A stretch of DNA of 64,000 nucleotides from Cognatazoarcus halotolerans (GCF_009800965.1 NZ_WUAF01000005.1:1-64000), one strand, 5' to 3'; positions 25,250 to 34,982 are shown, counted from the first letter of the stretch. Program-made: numbers and translations. The notes: a model not told the origin generated them from the letters alone.

Positions 25250-27034
25250 TCAGTCCGGTCGGGCGGCCGATGCTTCCTTGTCGGTCACGGCGGCATCCTG
25301 CTCGAACAGGTTGCGCAATTCCTCGCGTGCCTGCTGCACGCTCTGCACCAGGCTGGTCTCGTCGTCATAGATCGCGTGCTGCTTGCGCAGGCTCTGCTCA
25401 TCGTGCTCGGCAAAGCGCTTGGCCGTACGTTTGGCGTGCTCCGGCGCAAAGCCCAGATCGACCAGTACGCCCTCGCTCATTGCCACGCTGCTGAGCCAGG
25501 TCTCGCGCATGACCTTGGTGACACCGAGGTCCATCAGCCGGTAGGCGTGCATGCGGTTGCGCGCCCGGGCGTGGATCTCCACCCCCGGAAAATGCCGGTG
25601 CACCAGTTCGGCGGTCTTGAGCGAAGTCTCGACATCGTCGATGGCGAGCACGAACACCTTGGCGCGTTGCACGCCAGCAGCGTTGAGCAGATCGAGCCGT
25701 GAGGCGTCGCCAAAATAGACCTCGTTGCCGAAGCGCCGCACGTAATCGACCTGTTGCGGGTCGACCTCCAGCACCGTGAAGGGAATCCGCTTGACCATCA
25801 GCACCCGCGCGACGATCTGCCCGACGCGCCCGTAGCCCGCGATCACCACCGGATTGTCGGTTTCCGCGATCGGATCGTAGGGGGCCGCCGGCTGGCGGTC
25901 GAGTAGTGGGGTAATGAACCTTTCCTCGAGCAGGAACAGCAGCGGCCAGGCGAGCATCGAGAGCGTCACCGCCACGGTCAGCAGATCCGCCAGCGCGCCT
26001 GGCATCAAGGCCTGCTGGCGGGCGAGCTGGAAAATCACGAAGGCGAACTCGCCGCCCTGGGCGAGGCTCAGCGCGAGTTTGCGGGTTGCCGACGCACGCT
26101 GGCCCGCGATCCGGCCGATCGCCAGCAGCACCACGAACTTCACCGCCAGCAGTCCGCCCGTGATGGCAAGCAGTAGCAGCGGTTGCTTGAGCAGCAGGCC
26201 GAGGTTGGCTTCCATGCCGACGGCCATGAAGAAAAGCCCCAGCAGCAAGCCCTTGAACGGCTCCAGGTCGGCCTCCAGCTCATGGCGATACTGCGAATCG
26301 GCCAGCACCACGCCAGCCAGAAAGGCGCCGAGCGAGGCACTCAGCCCGACGGCTTCCATCAACAGGGTCGCGCCTACCACCACCAGCAGCGCGGCGGCGG
26401 TGAAGGTTTCGCGGTTCCCCAGGGTGGCGATCCAGCCGAACACCGGGTGCAGCACTTTGCGTCCGACGAGGATGAGACTGACGATCGCCGCCACCGCGGT
26501 CAGGAACGGTCCCGTTTCGACCTTGCCGGCCTCGCCGGCCAGCAGCGGCAGGATGGCCAGCATTGGAATCACCGAGATGTCCTGGAAAAGCAGCACCGCC
26601 AAGCCGTCCCGACCATGGCGATCGGTCAGCTGATTGCTCTCGGCGAGGGTCTGCAACACCATCGCGGTCGATGACAGGGCCAGCGCGAAGCCGATCACTA
26701 CCGCCAGCTGCCAGCGCTGGCCGAGCAGCATCGCGATGCCGCCGATCGCCAGCGCGGTGAAGAGCACCTGCGCACCTCCGAGGCCGAACACCGGCTTGCG
26801 CAGCTCCCACAGGCGCGAGGGCTTGAGTTCCAGGCCGATCACGAAGAGCAGCAGGATCACCCCGAACTCGGCGAAGTGCAGGATCGCGTCGGCATCGGTG
26901 ATGAGCGCCAGCCCCCACGGCCCGATCGCCACCCCTGCCATCAGGTAACCGAGCACCGCACCCAGGCCGGCACGGCGCGCCAGCGGAATCATGACCACCG
27001 AAGCGAGCAGGAGCAGGGCGATGAGGATCAGCAT
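25250..27034 (-). CDS. Kef-type K+/H+ antiporter with RCK domain (CPA2 family)
   Basis: A 594-residue inner-membrane protein. About 12 hydrophobic segments cover residues 1-380, with the CPA2 ion-binding region (ALALSSTAMVLQ, FQDISVIPML). An RCK/TrkA-N domain follows from about 397, with a Rossmann motif GYGRVGQ and the segment EVDPQQVDYVRRFGNEVYFGDASR. This is the architecture of KefB and KefC, potassium efflux systems gated by glutathione adducts that protect against electrophiles. Some KefC ancillary proteins are quinone reductases, but none is adjacent. It is divergent from the helicase gene. Confidence 0.85.
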   Translation of the reverse strand: MLILIALLLLASVVMIPLARRAGLGAVLGYLMAGVAIGPWGLALITDADAILHFAEFGVILLLFVIGLELKPSRLWELRKPVFGLGGAQVLFTALAIGGIAMLLGQRWQLAVVIGFALALSSTAMVLQTLAESNQLTDRHGRDGLAVLLFQDISVIPMLAILPLLAGEAGKVETGPFLTAVAAIVSLILVGRKVLHPVFGWIATLGNRETFTAAALLVVVGATLLMEAVGLSASLGAFLAGVVLADSQYRHELEADLEPFKGLLLGLFFMAVGMEANLGLLLKQPLLLLAITGGLLAVKFVVLLAIGRIAGQRASATRKLALSLAQGGEFAFVIFQLARQQALMPGALADLLTVAVTLSMLAWPLLFLLEERFITPLLDRQPAAPYDPIAETDNPVVIAGYGRVGQIVARVLMVKRIPFTVLEVDPQQVDYVRRFGNEVYFGDASRLDLLNAAGVQRAKVFVLAIDDVETSLKTAELVHRHFPGVEIHARARNRMHAYRLMDLGVTKVMRETWLSSVAMSEGVLVDLGFAPEHAKRTAKRFAEHDEQSLRKQHAIYDDETSLVQSVQQAREELRNLFEQDAAVTDKEASAARPD

Positions 27035-27147
27035 GGTGGAGTCTGGTCAGATTGTGGCGGGGCCAAGCTTAGCACTGTCGCCGCCGAACCCGTTGCGGGC
27101 GTCGGCAAGCGGGGTATTCTCGGGTTTTGGCTACGGGATTGGTGGCG

Positions 27148-28803
27148 ATGGCAAAGGTTTTTCCCGACGGCTGGCGCGAACTCGAGGCGAGTGGCGCGGC
27201 GCAGCGCGAGATCGAGACGCTCGGCGTGCTCTCGGCCGCGCTGCCGGACGACTATACGATTTACCACTCGGTGCATTGGACCTGCCTCGAGCAGGGGTTC
27301 TCGATCTACGGCGACGTGGATTTCGCAGTGGTGAATCGCGCCGGCGACCTGCTCTTCATCGAGCAGAAGAGCGGCTTCCTCAACGAGGGGGCGGATGGCC
27401 TGATGAAGCGCCAGTCCGGCCGCAGTGTGCAGGTGGCGGCCGAGATCAGCCGCGTGCTGCATGTGCTGGGCGGCCGGCTGGCTGCGCGCCTGGGCGAGGC
27501 GCGGGTGCGGCTCGAGTATCTCTTCTATTGCCCCGACTACCATATTCGCGAGCCGCAGTCGGCCGGGCTGGAGGCCGCGCGCATCGTCGATGCATCGCGC
27601 CGCGATCGACTGGCGGCGCTGATCCGCGAGGTGTTGCCGGCGGGTGATGATGCCGAGCGGGCGCTGACGGTGCACCGCTTCCTGCGCGACGTGATCCGTC
27701 TTGAGCCGGACGTGAGCGCCCTCATCGGTCACGCCCGTACGATGATCACACGGGTTGCCGGCGGGCTTGCGCACTGGGCGCGTCAGCTCGATTTCCAGCC
27801 CTTTCGTCTGCGCGTGGAAGGCACCGCCGGGTCGGGCAAGACACAGCTCGCGCTGGCCGAATACCGGGCCGCGATAGAGGCGGGCAAGCGGCCGCTGTAT
27901 CTGTGTTACAACCGGCCGTTGGCGGACCAGTTCAACCGGGTGGCGCCTGAAGGCGGATTGGCGCTTACCTTTCACGCGCTGTGCGATCGCATGCTGCAGG
28001 CGGCGGGGCGAACGCCGGATTTCGGTCGAGCAAATGCCTTCGATCTGCTGGTGGAGGAAGCGGCAGCGCTGCCGCCGGGCGAGGCCTTCACCTTCGAGGT
28101 GCTGATCGTCGACGAAGGTCAGGATTTTTCGGAGCGTTGGCGCGACCTTGCCCTGCGACACGCGGCGACGCAGGCGCGCATCCTGTGGCTCGAGGATCCG
28201 CTGCAGAACCTCTACGGCCGCTCACCGGTGGTGTTGCCGGGCTGGGTGAGCCTGCGGGCGGACAGCAATTTCCGCAGCCCGCGCGCGGTGGTCCGCATGC
28301 TGCGCGAGCTGATGCCCGGGAACGCCGCGATCGAGGCGGCTTCGCCGATCGCGACCTCTGAGGTCGGCTTCCTGGTGTACCAGGACGGCGCGCAGATGCC
28401 GGAGCGGGTGAAGGAGGCGATCCGGCTGTGCTACTCGGAGGGCTTTCGCAAGGAGGATCTCGCCATCGTGAGCTGGCGTGGTCGCGAGAACTCGCAGCTG
28501 ATCCACCTCGACCGGCTCGGGGCGAACACGCTCAAGCATTTCACCGGCGAATACGATCTGCTCGGCGAGGCGCTGTACACCGATGGCGACGTGCTGGTGG
28601 AGTCGGTCTACCGCTTCAAGGGGCAGTCGGCCCCGGCGGTGATCCTCGCGGAAGTGGATTTGGAAGAGCTGGACGAGCGTGCGCTGCGCAAGCTCTTCGT
28701 CGGCGCGACTCGGGCGATGCTGAAGCTGGTGATCGTGCTCTCGGCGAGGGCCGATGCGCAGATCAGGTCGCGGCTCGGTGGGCCGGCCGATGGGGCCGAA
28801 TGA
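27148..28803 (+). CDS. Nuclease-related (NERD-like) and UvrD-like helicase fusion
   Basis: A 551-residue protein. The first 180 residues carry a PD-(D/E)xK-like nuclease core: Asp58 (GDVDF) and Glu72-Gln-Lys74 (FIEQKSG), as in NERD-type domains. From about 220 a superfamily 1 helicase core follows, with Walker A GTAGSGKT at 225-232, a FHALCD motif near 275, Walker B LIVDEGQDF near 315, and a C-terminal VYRFKGQSAPAVIL / FVGATRAM region typical of UvrD-like ends. ATG 27148 was chosen over an upstream TTG. Such proteins may act in DNA repair or defence; none of its neighbours settles this. Confidence 0.75.
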   Translation: MAKVFPDGWRELEASGAAQREIETLGVLSAALPDDYTIYHSVHWTCLEQGFSIYGDVDFAVVNRAGDLLFIEQKSGFLNEGADGLMKRQSGRSVQVAAEISRVLHVLGGRLAARLGEARVRLEYLFYCPDYHIREPQSAGLEAARIVDASRRDRLAALIREVLPAGDDAERALTVHRFLRDVIRLEPDVSALIGHARTMITRVAGGLAHWARQLDFQPFRLRVEGTAGSGKTQLALAEYRAAIEAGKRPLYLCYNRPLADQFNRVAPEGGLALTFHALCDRMLQAAGRTPDFGRANAFDLLVEEAAALPPGEAFTFEVLIVDEGQDFSERWRDLALRHAATQARILWLEDPLQNLYGRSPVVLPGWVSLRADSNFRSPRAVVRMLRELMPGNAAIEAASPIATSEVGFLVYQDGAQMPERVKEAIRLCYSEGFRKEDLAIVSWRGRENSQLIHLDRLGANTLKHFTGEYDLLGEALYTDGDVLVESVYRFKGQSAPAVILAEVDLEELDERALRKLFVGATRAMLKLVIVLSARADAQIRSRLGGPADGAE

Positions 28804-28824
28804 GCCGGACGATGTGCGCGGCGC

Positions 28825-29238
28825 TCAGCGTCGCGAGAACTTGCTGGCGAGTTGTTCGAGCTTTTCGGCGCGTTTGCGGGCGGCCTCGGCTTCGGCCTGC
28901 TGAGTGCGGCGCTCCTCGGCCTGCTTGCGGAAGCGCTCCTTGAGCAGTTCGCTGGCGCGGGCGCGGTGCTCGTCGCTGACCGGATCAGCTTCCTTGCCTT
29001 CCAGATCGAAGCGCACGGTGGCCTTTTCCATGGCCTTGAGGTAGCGGGTCGAGTTGGTGTGGCTGCGCAGGGCGGCCCGAAGTACCTTTTTCTCGATCTC
29101 CGGCTTCAGCTTCATGATCTGCGAATCGATGCCGATTGCCAGCGGCTTGCACTCGCGGAATACGGTAAATTCGGTTTGCAGGGACTTGAGGAGTTCGCGG
29201 CCGGGATTGGCCGCAGCGGGTGTGGCGGGCGTGTTCAT
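28825..29238 (-). CDS. ProQ/FinO-domain RNA chaperone
   Basis: A 137-residue protein with a ProQ/FinO RNA-binding domain in residues about 15-100 (LLKSLQTEFTVFRECKPLAIGI, HTNSTRYLKAM as landmarks) and a highly charged, coiled tail rich in Glu, Arg and Gln. ProQ proteins bind sRNAs and mRNA 3' ends. The C-terminal Tudor-like domain of E. coli ProQ is absent, so this is the small form found in many betaproteobacteria. It is downstream of the NYN protein on the same strand, with 177 bases between, making an RNA-linked pair possible. Confidence 0.88.
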   Translation of the reverse strand: MNTPATPAAANPGRELLKSLQTEFTVFRECKPLAIGIDSQIMKLKPEIEKKVLRAALRSHTNSTRYLKAMEKATVRFDLEGKEADPVSDEHRARASELLKERFRKQAEERRTQQAEAEAARKRAEKLEQLASKFSRR

Positions 29239-29415
29239 CGTGCGTCTTAAAGCGGATTCGGAAGAGGTGCGGGCAGAAGTGTCCGACACTGCAGGCAAAA
29301 CGCCAAGCATTTCAGTCAATTTGTCGCGAAAAAACGGCGAATCGGCCGATTTTCGTGCCCACTTGACGACGGGCCGCGGCCAAGGTCGGGGAGGCCGCTT
29401 GCCGCGGGCCTGTGC

Positions 29416-30753
29416 TTAGTCCTTTTCCGGGGAGGCGTCGGTGTTTCGCGGCCTGCGGCTGCGCGCGGCGGGTTTTCGTGCCGGCTTGGTGTCGGCGGCT
29501 GCGGCGGTGGGCGGTGCTACGGCCGGGACGCTCGTCGGAGTCGTTGGCGTCACAGGCGCTTCAGCTTTGGTTTCGCTCTTGCGGCCGCCACGGCGTGCGC
29601 GGGGCGCCTTGGCTTCTCCCGCCTGGGTTGCGCCGTCCGCTTTCGGCTTGTCTGGCGTTGCTTCGGCCGGAGGGGCAACTTCGGGGAGCGGCCTGGCCTC
29701 GACCACCGGAGTCGCTTCCGGCGCCAATGATGGCTCCGCATCTGGCACGGTTTGCGACGCGGCTGTGGAATCAGCCTCCGGCCGGGCGGCCTTGCGACTG
29801 CCACGCCGCTTGCGGGTGTTCTCGGGCTTGGCCGGAGCGGCATCGCCGGCGGGCCGCTGCTCTGCGGCAGGCGATCCGTGCGAGCGCTCGGTTGATGCAG
29901 CCTCAGGTGCGATCGTCGGGTGTGTGGTCACGCCTGCGCCGCGAAACACGAAGGTGCCGGACTTTTCGTCGCGGCCGACATCGAGCAGGCCGCGTGCCTG
30001 GGCTTCTTCGAGCAGGTTGCCGAAGGTGCGGAAGCCGTAATAGGACTCGCTGAAATCGGGCTTGCGGCGCTTGATCGCTTCCTTGAGCATGGACGCCCAG
30101 ATCTTGCCGCTGTCGCCGCGTTCGACGACCAGCGCGTCGAAGGTCTCCACCGCGATCTCGATGGCCTTGCCGCGCCGGGTTTCGAGATCGGCCTTGCGAC
30201 GGCTTTCCTCTTCGGGTGTGCGTCTCGCGGGTTGCTGGGTTTCGCGCGTATCGCGCCGCGCGCTGGCGCGCTGGCTCTCCCGCACAAGGTCGTCGTAAAA
30301 GATGAATTCGTCGCAGTTGGCGATCAGCAGGTCGGAGGTGGATTGCTTGACCCCCACGCCGATCACCTGCTTGGCGTTCTCGCGGAGCTTGGAGACGAGC
30401 GGCGAGAAATCGGAATCGCCGCTGATGATGACGAAAGTATTCACATGCGACTTGGTGTAGCACAGATCGAGCGCGTCGACGACGAGGCGGATGTCGGCCG
30501 AGTTCTTGCCCGACTGGCGCACATGCGGGATTTCGATGAGCTCGAAATTGGCCTCGTGCATGGTGGATTTGAAACCCTTGTAACGCTCCCAGTCGCAGTA
30601 GGCCTTCTTGACCACGATGCTGCCCTTGAGCAGCAGGCGTTCGAGGACGCGCTTGATGTCGAACTTCTCATACTGTGCGTCGCGCACGCCGAGCGCCACG
30701 TTCTCGAAGTCGCAGAACAGGGCCATGCTCACGCTTTCCTGGGGGGCTGCCAT
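29416..30753 (-). CDS. NYN-domain RNase with LOTUS domain and a long disordered tail
   Basis: A 445-residue protein. The N-terminal NYN/PIN-like domain has acidic residues in FCDFENVALG (Asp15, Asn18), SADIRLVVDALDL and ISGDSDFSPL. An OST-HTH/LOTUS domain, an RNA-binding fold, follows near 195-265. From about 275 the sequence is low complexity, rich in Ala, Pro, Glu and Lys/Arg, with repeated RRG/RKP patches, so probably disordered and nucleic-acid binding. The ATG at 30753 has GGAG upstream; longer starts do not. A ribonuclease acting on structured RNA is the likely role; targets are unknown. Confidence 0.8.
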   Translation of the reverse strand: MAAPQESVSMALFCDFENVALGVRDAQYEKFDIKRVLERLLLKGSIVVKKAYCDWERYKGFKSTMHEANFELIEIPHVRQSGKNSADIRLVVDALDLCYTKSHVNTFVIISGDSDFSPLVSKLRENAKQVIGVGVKQSTSDLLIANCDEFIFYDDLVRESQRASARRDTRETQQPARRTPEEESRRKADLETRRGKAIEIAVETFDALVVERGDSGKIWASMLKEAIKRRKPDFSESYYGFRTFGNLLEEAQARGLLDVGRDEKSGTFVFRGAGVTTHPTIAPEAASTERSHGSPAAEQRPAGDAAPAKPENTRKRRGSRKAARPEADSTAASQTVPDAEPSLAPEATPVVEARPLPEVAPPAEATPDKPKADGATQAGEAKAPRARRGGRKSETKAEAPVTPTTPTSVPAVAPPTAAAADTKPARKPAARSRRPRNTDASPEKD

Positions 30754-30924
30754 GCGTGTCTCCATTGATTCCGGCACCATCGGTCGTCGTGGTCGACGTA
30801 GCGTGCGCCAATGCTATCCGCTCTGGCGGGATAAAGTCGCACTAATTGCCGAGGGGACACCCTGGCATGGCACGCCATCCCGCGAAATTTCGTAGCTCGT
30901 GCGCGATTGGGCGGCGATCAGAGG

Positions 30925-32127
30925 TCAGCGTTCGAGTGCAAGTGCCGGGTTCCGCGCTGCATCGCGGCGCTCCACCACCTTGAGTGCCAGCAGCAGTGCG
31001 GTGCCGATCACCATGACCGCCGCGGCCACATAGAGGCCGGCGTTGTAGCTGCCGAACCGGCCGGCTAGCCAGCCGGTAATGGCTGGTGCGATGATCTGTG
31101 CAACGCCATAGGAGAGTGTCATCTTGCCCATCATCTTGGCAGGCCGGGTGGGGTAGTAACGCCCCGCCATGGTCAGCACGAGGCTCACCATGCCGATGAA
31201 GGTGCCGCCAAACAACAGCGCGCCGAAGATTGCAGCGAACAGCCCGCCGACCAGCACCGGCATGACGATGCCGATGATCTGCAGCACCGCGGCGAGGATC
31301 AGCGCGTTGAGGTCGCCGGTGCGGCGCGCGATCAGGTCCCAGTTGAAACAGGCCGGTGTGGCGGCGATGCCGATCGCCATGAACACCAGCGTGCCCTGGC
31401 CGGCAAGTCCGGGCAGACGGTCGACGATCGCCACGATGAAGGTCGCGCTGACCACGTAGCCGAAACCGGCGCAGAAATATGCAGCCATGAATATCCGCAT
31501 GAAGAGCGGGCTCGGGGGATTGTCGAGCATCTTCTGGCCGCTCTTGGTGAGGCCGCTGGTATCGGGTGGTGGGAGCCAGCGCAGCGCGGGAATCAGCAGC
31601 AGGCAGGCGATGAGGGTGAAGGCATACCACTGCTCGCGCCAGTCCAGCCAGTGGGTCATGAGCGCCACCGCGATGGCGCAACCGGCGATGCCGATGCCGA
31701 TGCCGGCAAAGTGGATGCCGAGCTCGCTGCGATGATTGTGGCGGATCAGCCAGTTGAGGATCAGGCCGGTGCCGAGCAGCATGCCCGCGGCGCTGCTGAG
31801 GCCGGCAAAGAAGCGGGAGATCGCCCAGACGGTGACATCGGTGCTCATGCCCATGAGCGCGGTGCTGAGGATTGCAACCACGAGGCCGATGCGATAAAGG
31901 CGGTCCTTGAGCACGAGGTCGCTGATGAGCGAGGCGATGAGTGCACCGCTCAGGTAGCCGGCGTAGTTGATGGCGGCCAGCCAGCCCGCTTCGGCCACGC
32001 CAAGCCCAGCCTGCTTCTGCATCAGAGGCAGCAGGGGGGTGTATGAAAAGCGGGCCACGCCCAGCACCAGGATGAGGCTGAAGATGCCGGCGCCGAGCAC
32101 CTTGAAGCGTTCTCTCTGTTCGCTCAT
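30925..32127 (-). CDS. MFS transporter of the YbfB/YjiJ type
   Basis: A 400-residue major facilitator with about 12 transmembrane segments. The first segment region reads GIFSLILVLGVARFSYTPLLPLM and a GYLSGALIASL helix follows, characteristic of the YbfB/YjiJ branch, whose substrates are largely unknown. The upstream frame extends to 32250 but lacks a start signal; the ATG at 32127 gives the family length. A LysR gene is divergent, 100 bases away across an AT-rich gap, and is the probable regulator. Confidence 0.87.
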   Translation of the reverse strand: MSEQRERFKVLGAGIFSLILVLGVARFSYTPLLPLMQKQAGLGVAEAGWLAAINYAGYLSGALIASLISDLVLKDRLYRIGLVVAILSTALMGMSTDVTVWAISRFFAGLSSAAGMLLGTGLILNWLIRHNHRSELGIHFAGIGIGIAGCAIAVALMTHWLDWREQWYAFTLIACLLLIPALRWLPPPDTSGLTKSGQKMLDNPPSPLFMRIFMAAYFCAGFGYVVSATFIVAIVDRLPGLAGQGTLVFMAIGIAATPACFNWDLIARRTGDLNALILAAVLQIIGIVMPVLVGGLFAAIFGALLFGGTFIGMVSLVLTMAGRYYPTRPAKMMGKMTLSYGVAQIIAPAITGWLAGRFGSYNAGLYVAAAVMVIGTALLLALKVVERRDAARNPALALER

Positions 32128-32227
32128 TTCGAAATTCTTGAATGTTGTGGTGGACAGGGTAGCCAGAACAAGATATCTGTACAAATGAATTGTTGAGAAT
32201 GAATCATTCTCTTTTGGAGATACGGGT

Positions 32228-33082
32228 ATGGAGCTGGTTGCCCTGCGCACCTTTCAGACGGTAGTGGAAGAAGGGGGGGTGCTTGCGGCCTCGCGCAAGT
32301 TGAACACGGTTCAGTCGAACGTGACCACGCGAATCAGGCGGCTTGAAGAAGAGCTGGGTGTCGAGCTCTTCTTTCGCAAGGGGCGTGGCATGGAGCTGGC
32401 GCCGCCCGGTCATGTGCTGCTCGACTATACGCGCCGCATGCTGCTGCTCGAGCGCGAAACCAGCGCAGCCGTGCGGCAGGTTGGGGAGGCCGCAGGCGAG
32501 CTGCGCGTCGGCAGCATGGAGACCTTCGCGGCGCTGCATCTGCCGGGCGCGCTGAAATCGGTGCGCGCAAGGCATCCTGGTATCGAGCTGCGGGTCGAGA
32601 CCGATACCAGCGCGGCCCTGGCGGCGAAGGTGCTGGAACATCGGCTCGACTGCGCATTCATCGCCGGGCCGGTGGTTCATGACGAATTGCGGTTCGAGGA
32701 ACTGGTCGTGGAAGAACTCGTGCAGGTCAGTGCCCACGGCGCGGATGCGGCGATGTTGCCGCTGATCATCTTTCGCGAAGGCTGTGCCTACCGCACCCGT
32801 GCGCTTGCCTGGCAGCGCCAGATCGGACATGCGGTTGCCGACGTGATGGAGATGGGTACGTTGGAGGGCATCCTTGGCTGCGTCTCGGTCGGCCTGGGCT
32901 GGACGTTGATGCCGCGCCGGGTGGTCGAGCAGTCCTCGCGCGCAGCCGATCTGCTGATCGAGCAGGTGCCGGTGGAGATCGGCCGGGTGCCGACCGGGAT
33001 GATTCACCTGCGGAACACCGCTCCGATGACGGTGTTGAAGACGCTGGGAGACGCCGTCAGGGTCGGCTCGGCGGGCGGCTGA
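32228..33082 (+). CDS. LysR-family regulator, divergent from the MFS gene
   Basis: A 284-residue LysR-type regulator. Helix-turn-helix residues run through GGVLAASRKLNTVQSNVTTRIRRLEEELG near residue 17. The effector domain contains LRVGSMETFAALHLPGAL and MGTLEGILGCVSVGLGWTLMP, close to the CysB/CbbR-unlike group that controls efflux genes (PtxR/YbhD types). The divergent layout suggests it governs the MFS gene. The effector cannot be inferred. Confidence 0.87.
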   Translation: MELVALRTFQTVVEEGGVLAASRKLNTVQSNVTTRIRRLEEELGVELFFRKGRGMELAPPGHVLLDYTRRMLLLERETSAAVRQVGEAAGELRVGSMETFAALHLPGALKSVRARHPGIELRVETDTSAALAAKVLEHRLDCAFIAGPVVHDELRFEELVVEELVQVSAHGADAAMLPLIIFREGCAYRTRALAWQRQIGHAVADVMEMGTLEGILGCVSVGLGWTLMPRRVVEQSSRAADLLIEQVPVEIGRVPTGMIHLRNTAPMTVLKTLGDAVRVGSAGG

Positions 33083-33103
33083 AGCGGAGATGGCCGGGTG
33101 CGA

Positions 33104-33409
33104 TCAGCGAAGCAGCTCTCCGGGGCTGTACAGCAAGCCGCGTTCCGACAGGCTTCTATGCCGTTGCTGGCGGCAGTGTTCGCCCATGCGACCTTGCGGC
33201 GGGCCGCCTTCGTAGCCCCATATGCCGGTTCGCAGGTTCAGCCAGTAGCGGCCGTTCGGCACCCGGGTGCACGAAGCCCGGTCGAGGCGCTGAAGATCGG
33301 CAGGTCCCATCCGCTGCCCATTCACGATGACATGGCGCGCCTGGGCCAGCAAGGCGGGTGATACACCGAGCAGCAGCATTGCGGTCAGGAGGGGGGCGAA
33401 TGTCTTCAT
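33104..33409 (-). CDS. Small secreted protein of unknown function
   Basis: A 101-residue protein with a clear Sec signal peptide (MKTFAPLLTAMLLLGVSPALLAQA, cleavage after LAQA). The mature part has two cysteines that could form a disulfide (SCTRVP, EHCRQQ), and a WLNLRTGIWGYEGG motif seen in small periplasmic proteins of proteobacteria. GGAAGCGCC precedes the ATG. Family not recognised beyond that. It ends 21 bases from the convergent LysR. Confidence 0.65.
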   Translation of the reverse strand: MKTFAPLLTAMLLLGVSPALLAQARHVIVNGQRMGPADLQRLDRASCTRVPNGRYWLNLRTGIWGYEGGPPQGRMGEHCRQQRHRSLSERGLLYSPGELLR

Positions 33410-33548
33410 GGCGCTTCCTTTGACGGATGCAGTCGGTTGAGGGTGGTTTTACCCTAGCTCATCCGGGAGATGGTGCCAGCGGAGCGAGGCACAGGCCGGG
33501 TGTGACGCGATGCGCAGGAGATGCCGGGGATCGGGCCGGGGTATCGCC

Positions 33549-34982
33549 TCAGGCAAAAAAGCCGTGCAGGTACCAGTCGCGCGGAGGTTCCAGTTCGCGG
33601 AAGATCCACCAGCGGCCGCCTTTATGCGTCAAGGCCACGAAATAATCGCGGCGCACATCGTGATCGTCCCACCAGCCGCTTTCGATGCGCTCGGGACCGT
33701 CGACAAGGCGTAGTCGCTCGGGATGGGTGAGCAGTTTCGGTTCGGCCAGCAGCCATAGCGGGCGAGGTGCATCGACCAATTCGACCGGTGCCTGCGGCTT
33801 GCCGGGCGCGACCGGATGCCAGGCGCGCTCGGGACGATGATCGGCCAGCGGGCTGACTGCGCGGATCGCTTCGTCGCCCAGCCGTGCCCGCAAGCGGGCG
33901 AGCAGCAGCTGGGCGCTTTCGCGCTGCAGGCCGCTATCGTCGAAGAGATCGGTGGCGAGTGGGGCGAGCTCGACCGGATTGTCAGCCTTGATCGCAAGTG
34001 CATCGACCGGGCCGGGGAATGCCTGCCGGCCGAGGTGCTCGTCGAGCAGCAGGGCAAAGGCGGCCTCGTCCCGGCAGGGGGCGGCGCAGATGATCTGCAG
34101 CCGGGTGAGCGGATGTCGCCCCTCGTGCTCGAGCACCAGTTCGAAGCGGTCCACCCCGGCGTGACGCGCTGCCAGCCAGCCGGTCAGCCCGGGCAGCAGG
34201 CGACGGACGAGAAACATCAGGGTGTCGTTGCGCTCGGTGGGAACGAGCAGCGGGAGCCGGGCGCGATAGCGTGCCGGCTGGGCGAAGTGCAGGCGCGGGT
34301 CGGGCTGGTGGCCGAGTGCGCGATCGAGGCTCTTGCTCACTGCGGCGGCCTGACGCCTGGCCAGACCGCCGCGCGGCAGGGCAGCGGCCTCGGCGATGCG
34401 GGTGATGCCGATGGTGGCGAGCAGTTCGAGTGCGGCCGCCGGGACATCGGTGCCGTCCTTCAGTGCCGCCAGCGGGAGCTCGGCCAGCTGCCGCGCCAGC
34501 CCGGCCTCGTCGGTGAGGGTGCTGCCGGGGCGATGGCGCGCCAGCCAGCGCGCCGCGAGCGGGGTGGGCGCACAGGCGATGCGGGCGCTCAGGCCGAGCC
34601 CGGCCAGGCCATCACCGACAAGCGTGGTAAGCCGTTGCAGGCCCCGGAACAGCTGCAGGCTGGCGGCGACTTCGAGCAGGACGCAATCGGGCGGGTCGAT
34701 GCTGACCGCGGGGGTGAAGACGCCGGCCCAGCTGGCGACCTCGGCAAGCAGTCGCTGCGCGTCGGCGGGGTCGTGGTCGAGCAGGCGCAGTGCCGGGGCT
34801 ACTGCCAGTGCACCGGCCAGGCTGTCACCGGCGGTGATGCCGAGCTGCCGGGCCGCCGGATTCGCCGCCACCACCCGCGCAAGGGGATGGCGCTCGACCA
34901 GGGCCAACGGCGTGGCATCAGGCGATCCTCGCTGGATGGCCTGGAGTGCCGGCTCGGGCAGGATCAGGGCGAACCACAGCAT
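33549..34982 (-). CDS. imuB: ImuB, inactive Y-family polymerase of the mutagenesis cassette
   Basis: A 477-residue Y-family polymerase-like protein. N-terminal landmarks are MLWFALILPEPALQA and LVERHPLARVVAANPAA; the ImuB C-terminus has the RRDYFVALTHKGGRWWIFRE region and ends near LHGFF. ImuB proteins lack the catalytic acidic residues of active Y polymerases and instead bridge ImuA, DnaE2 and the beta clamp during SOS mutagenesis. Its start overlaps the imuA end by 65 bases, so translation is coupled. A clamp-binding peptide was not identified with certainty. dnaE2, the usual third gene, is not next to it. Confidence 0.9.
   Translation of the reverse strand: MLWFALILPEPALQAIQRGSPDATPLALVERHPLARVVAANPAARQLGITAGDSLAGALAVAPALRLLDHDPADAQRLLAEVASWAGVFTPAVSIDPPDCVLLEVAASLQLFRGLQRLTTLVGDGLAGLGLSARIACAPTPLAARWLARHRPGSTLTDEAGLARQLAELPLAALKDGTDVPAAALELLATIGITRIAEAAALPRGGLARRQAAAVSKSLDRALGHQPDPRLHFAQPARYRARLPLLVPTERNDTLMFLVRRLLPGLTGWLAARHAGVDRFELVLEHEGRHPLTRLQIICAAPCRDEAAFALLLDEHLGRQAFPGPVDALAIKADNPVELAPLATDLFDDSGLQRESAQLLLARLRARLGDEAIRAVSPLADHRPERAWHPVAPGKPQAPVELVDAPRPLWLLAEPKLLTHPERLRLVDGPERIESGWWDDHDVRRDYFVALTHKGGRWWIFRELEPPRDWYLHGFFA

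Noticed and set aside
32177-32192. CTGTACAAATGAATTG as a second SOS box
   Set aside because: Only one half fits the CTGT-N8-ACAG consensus.
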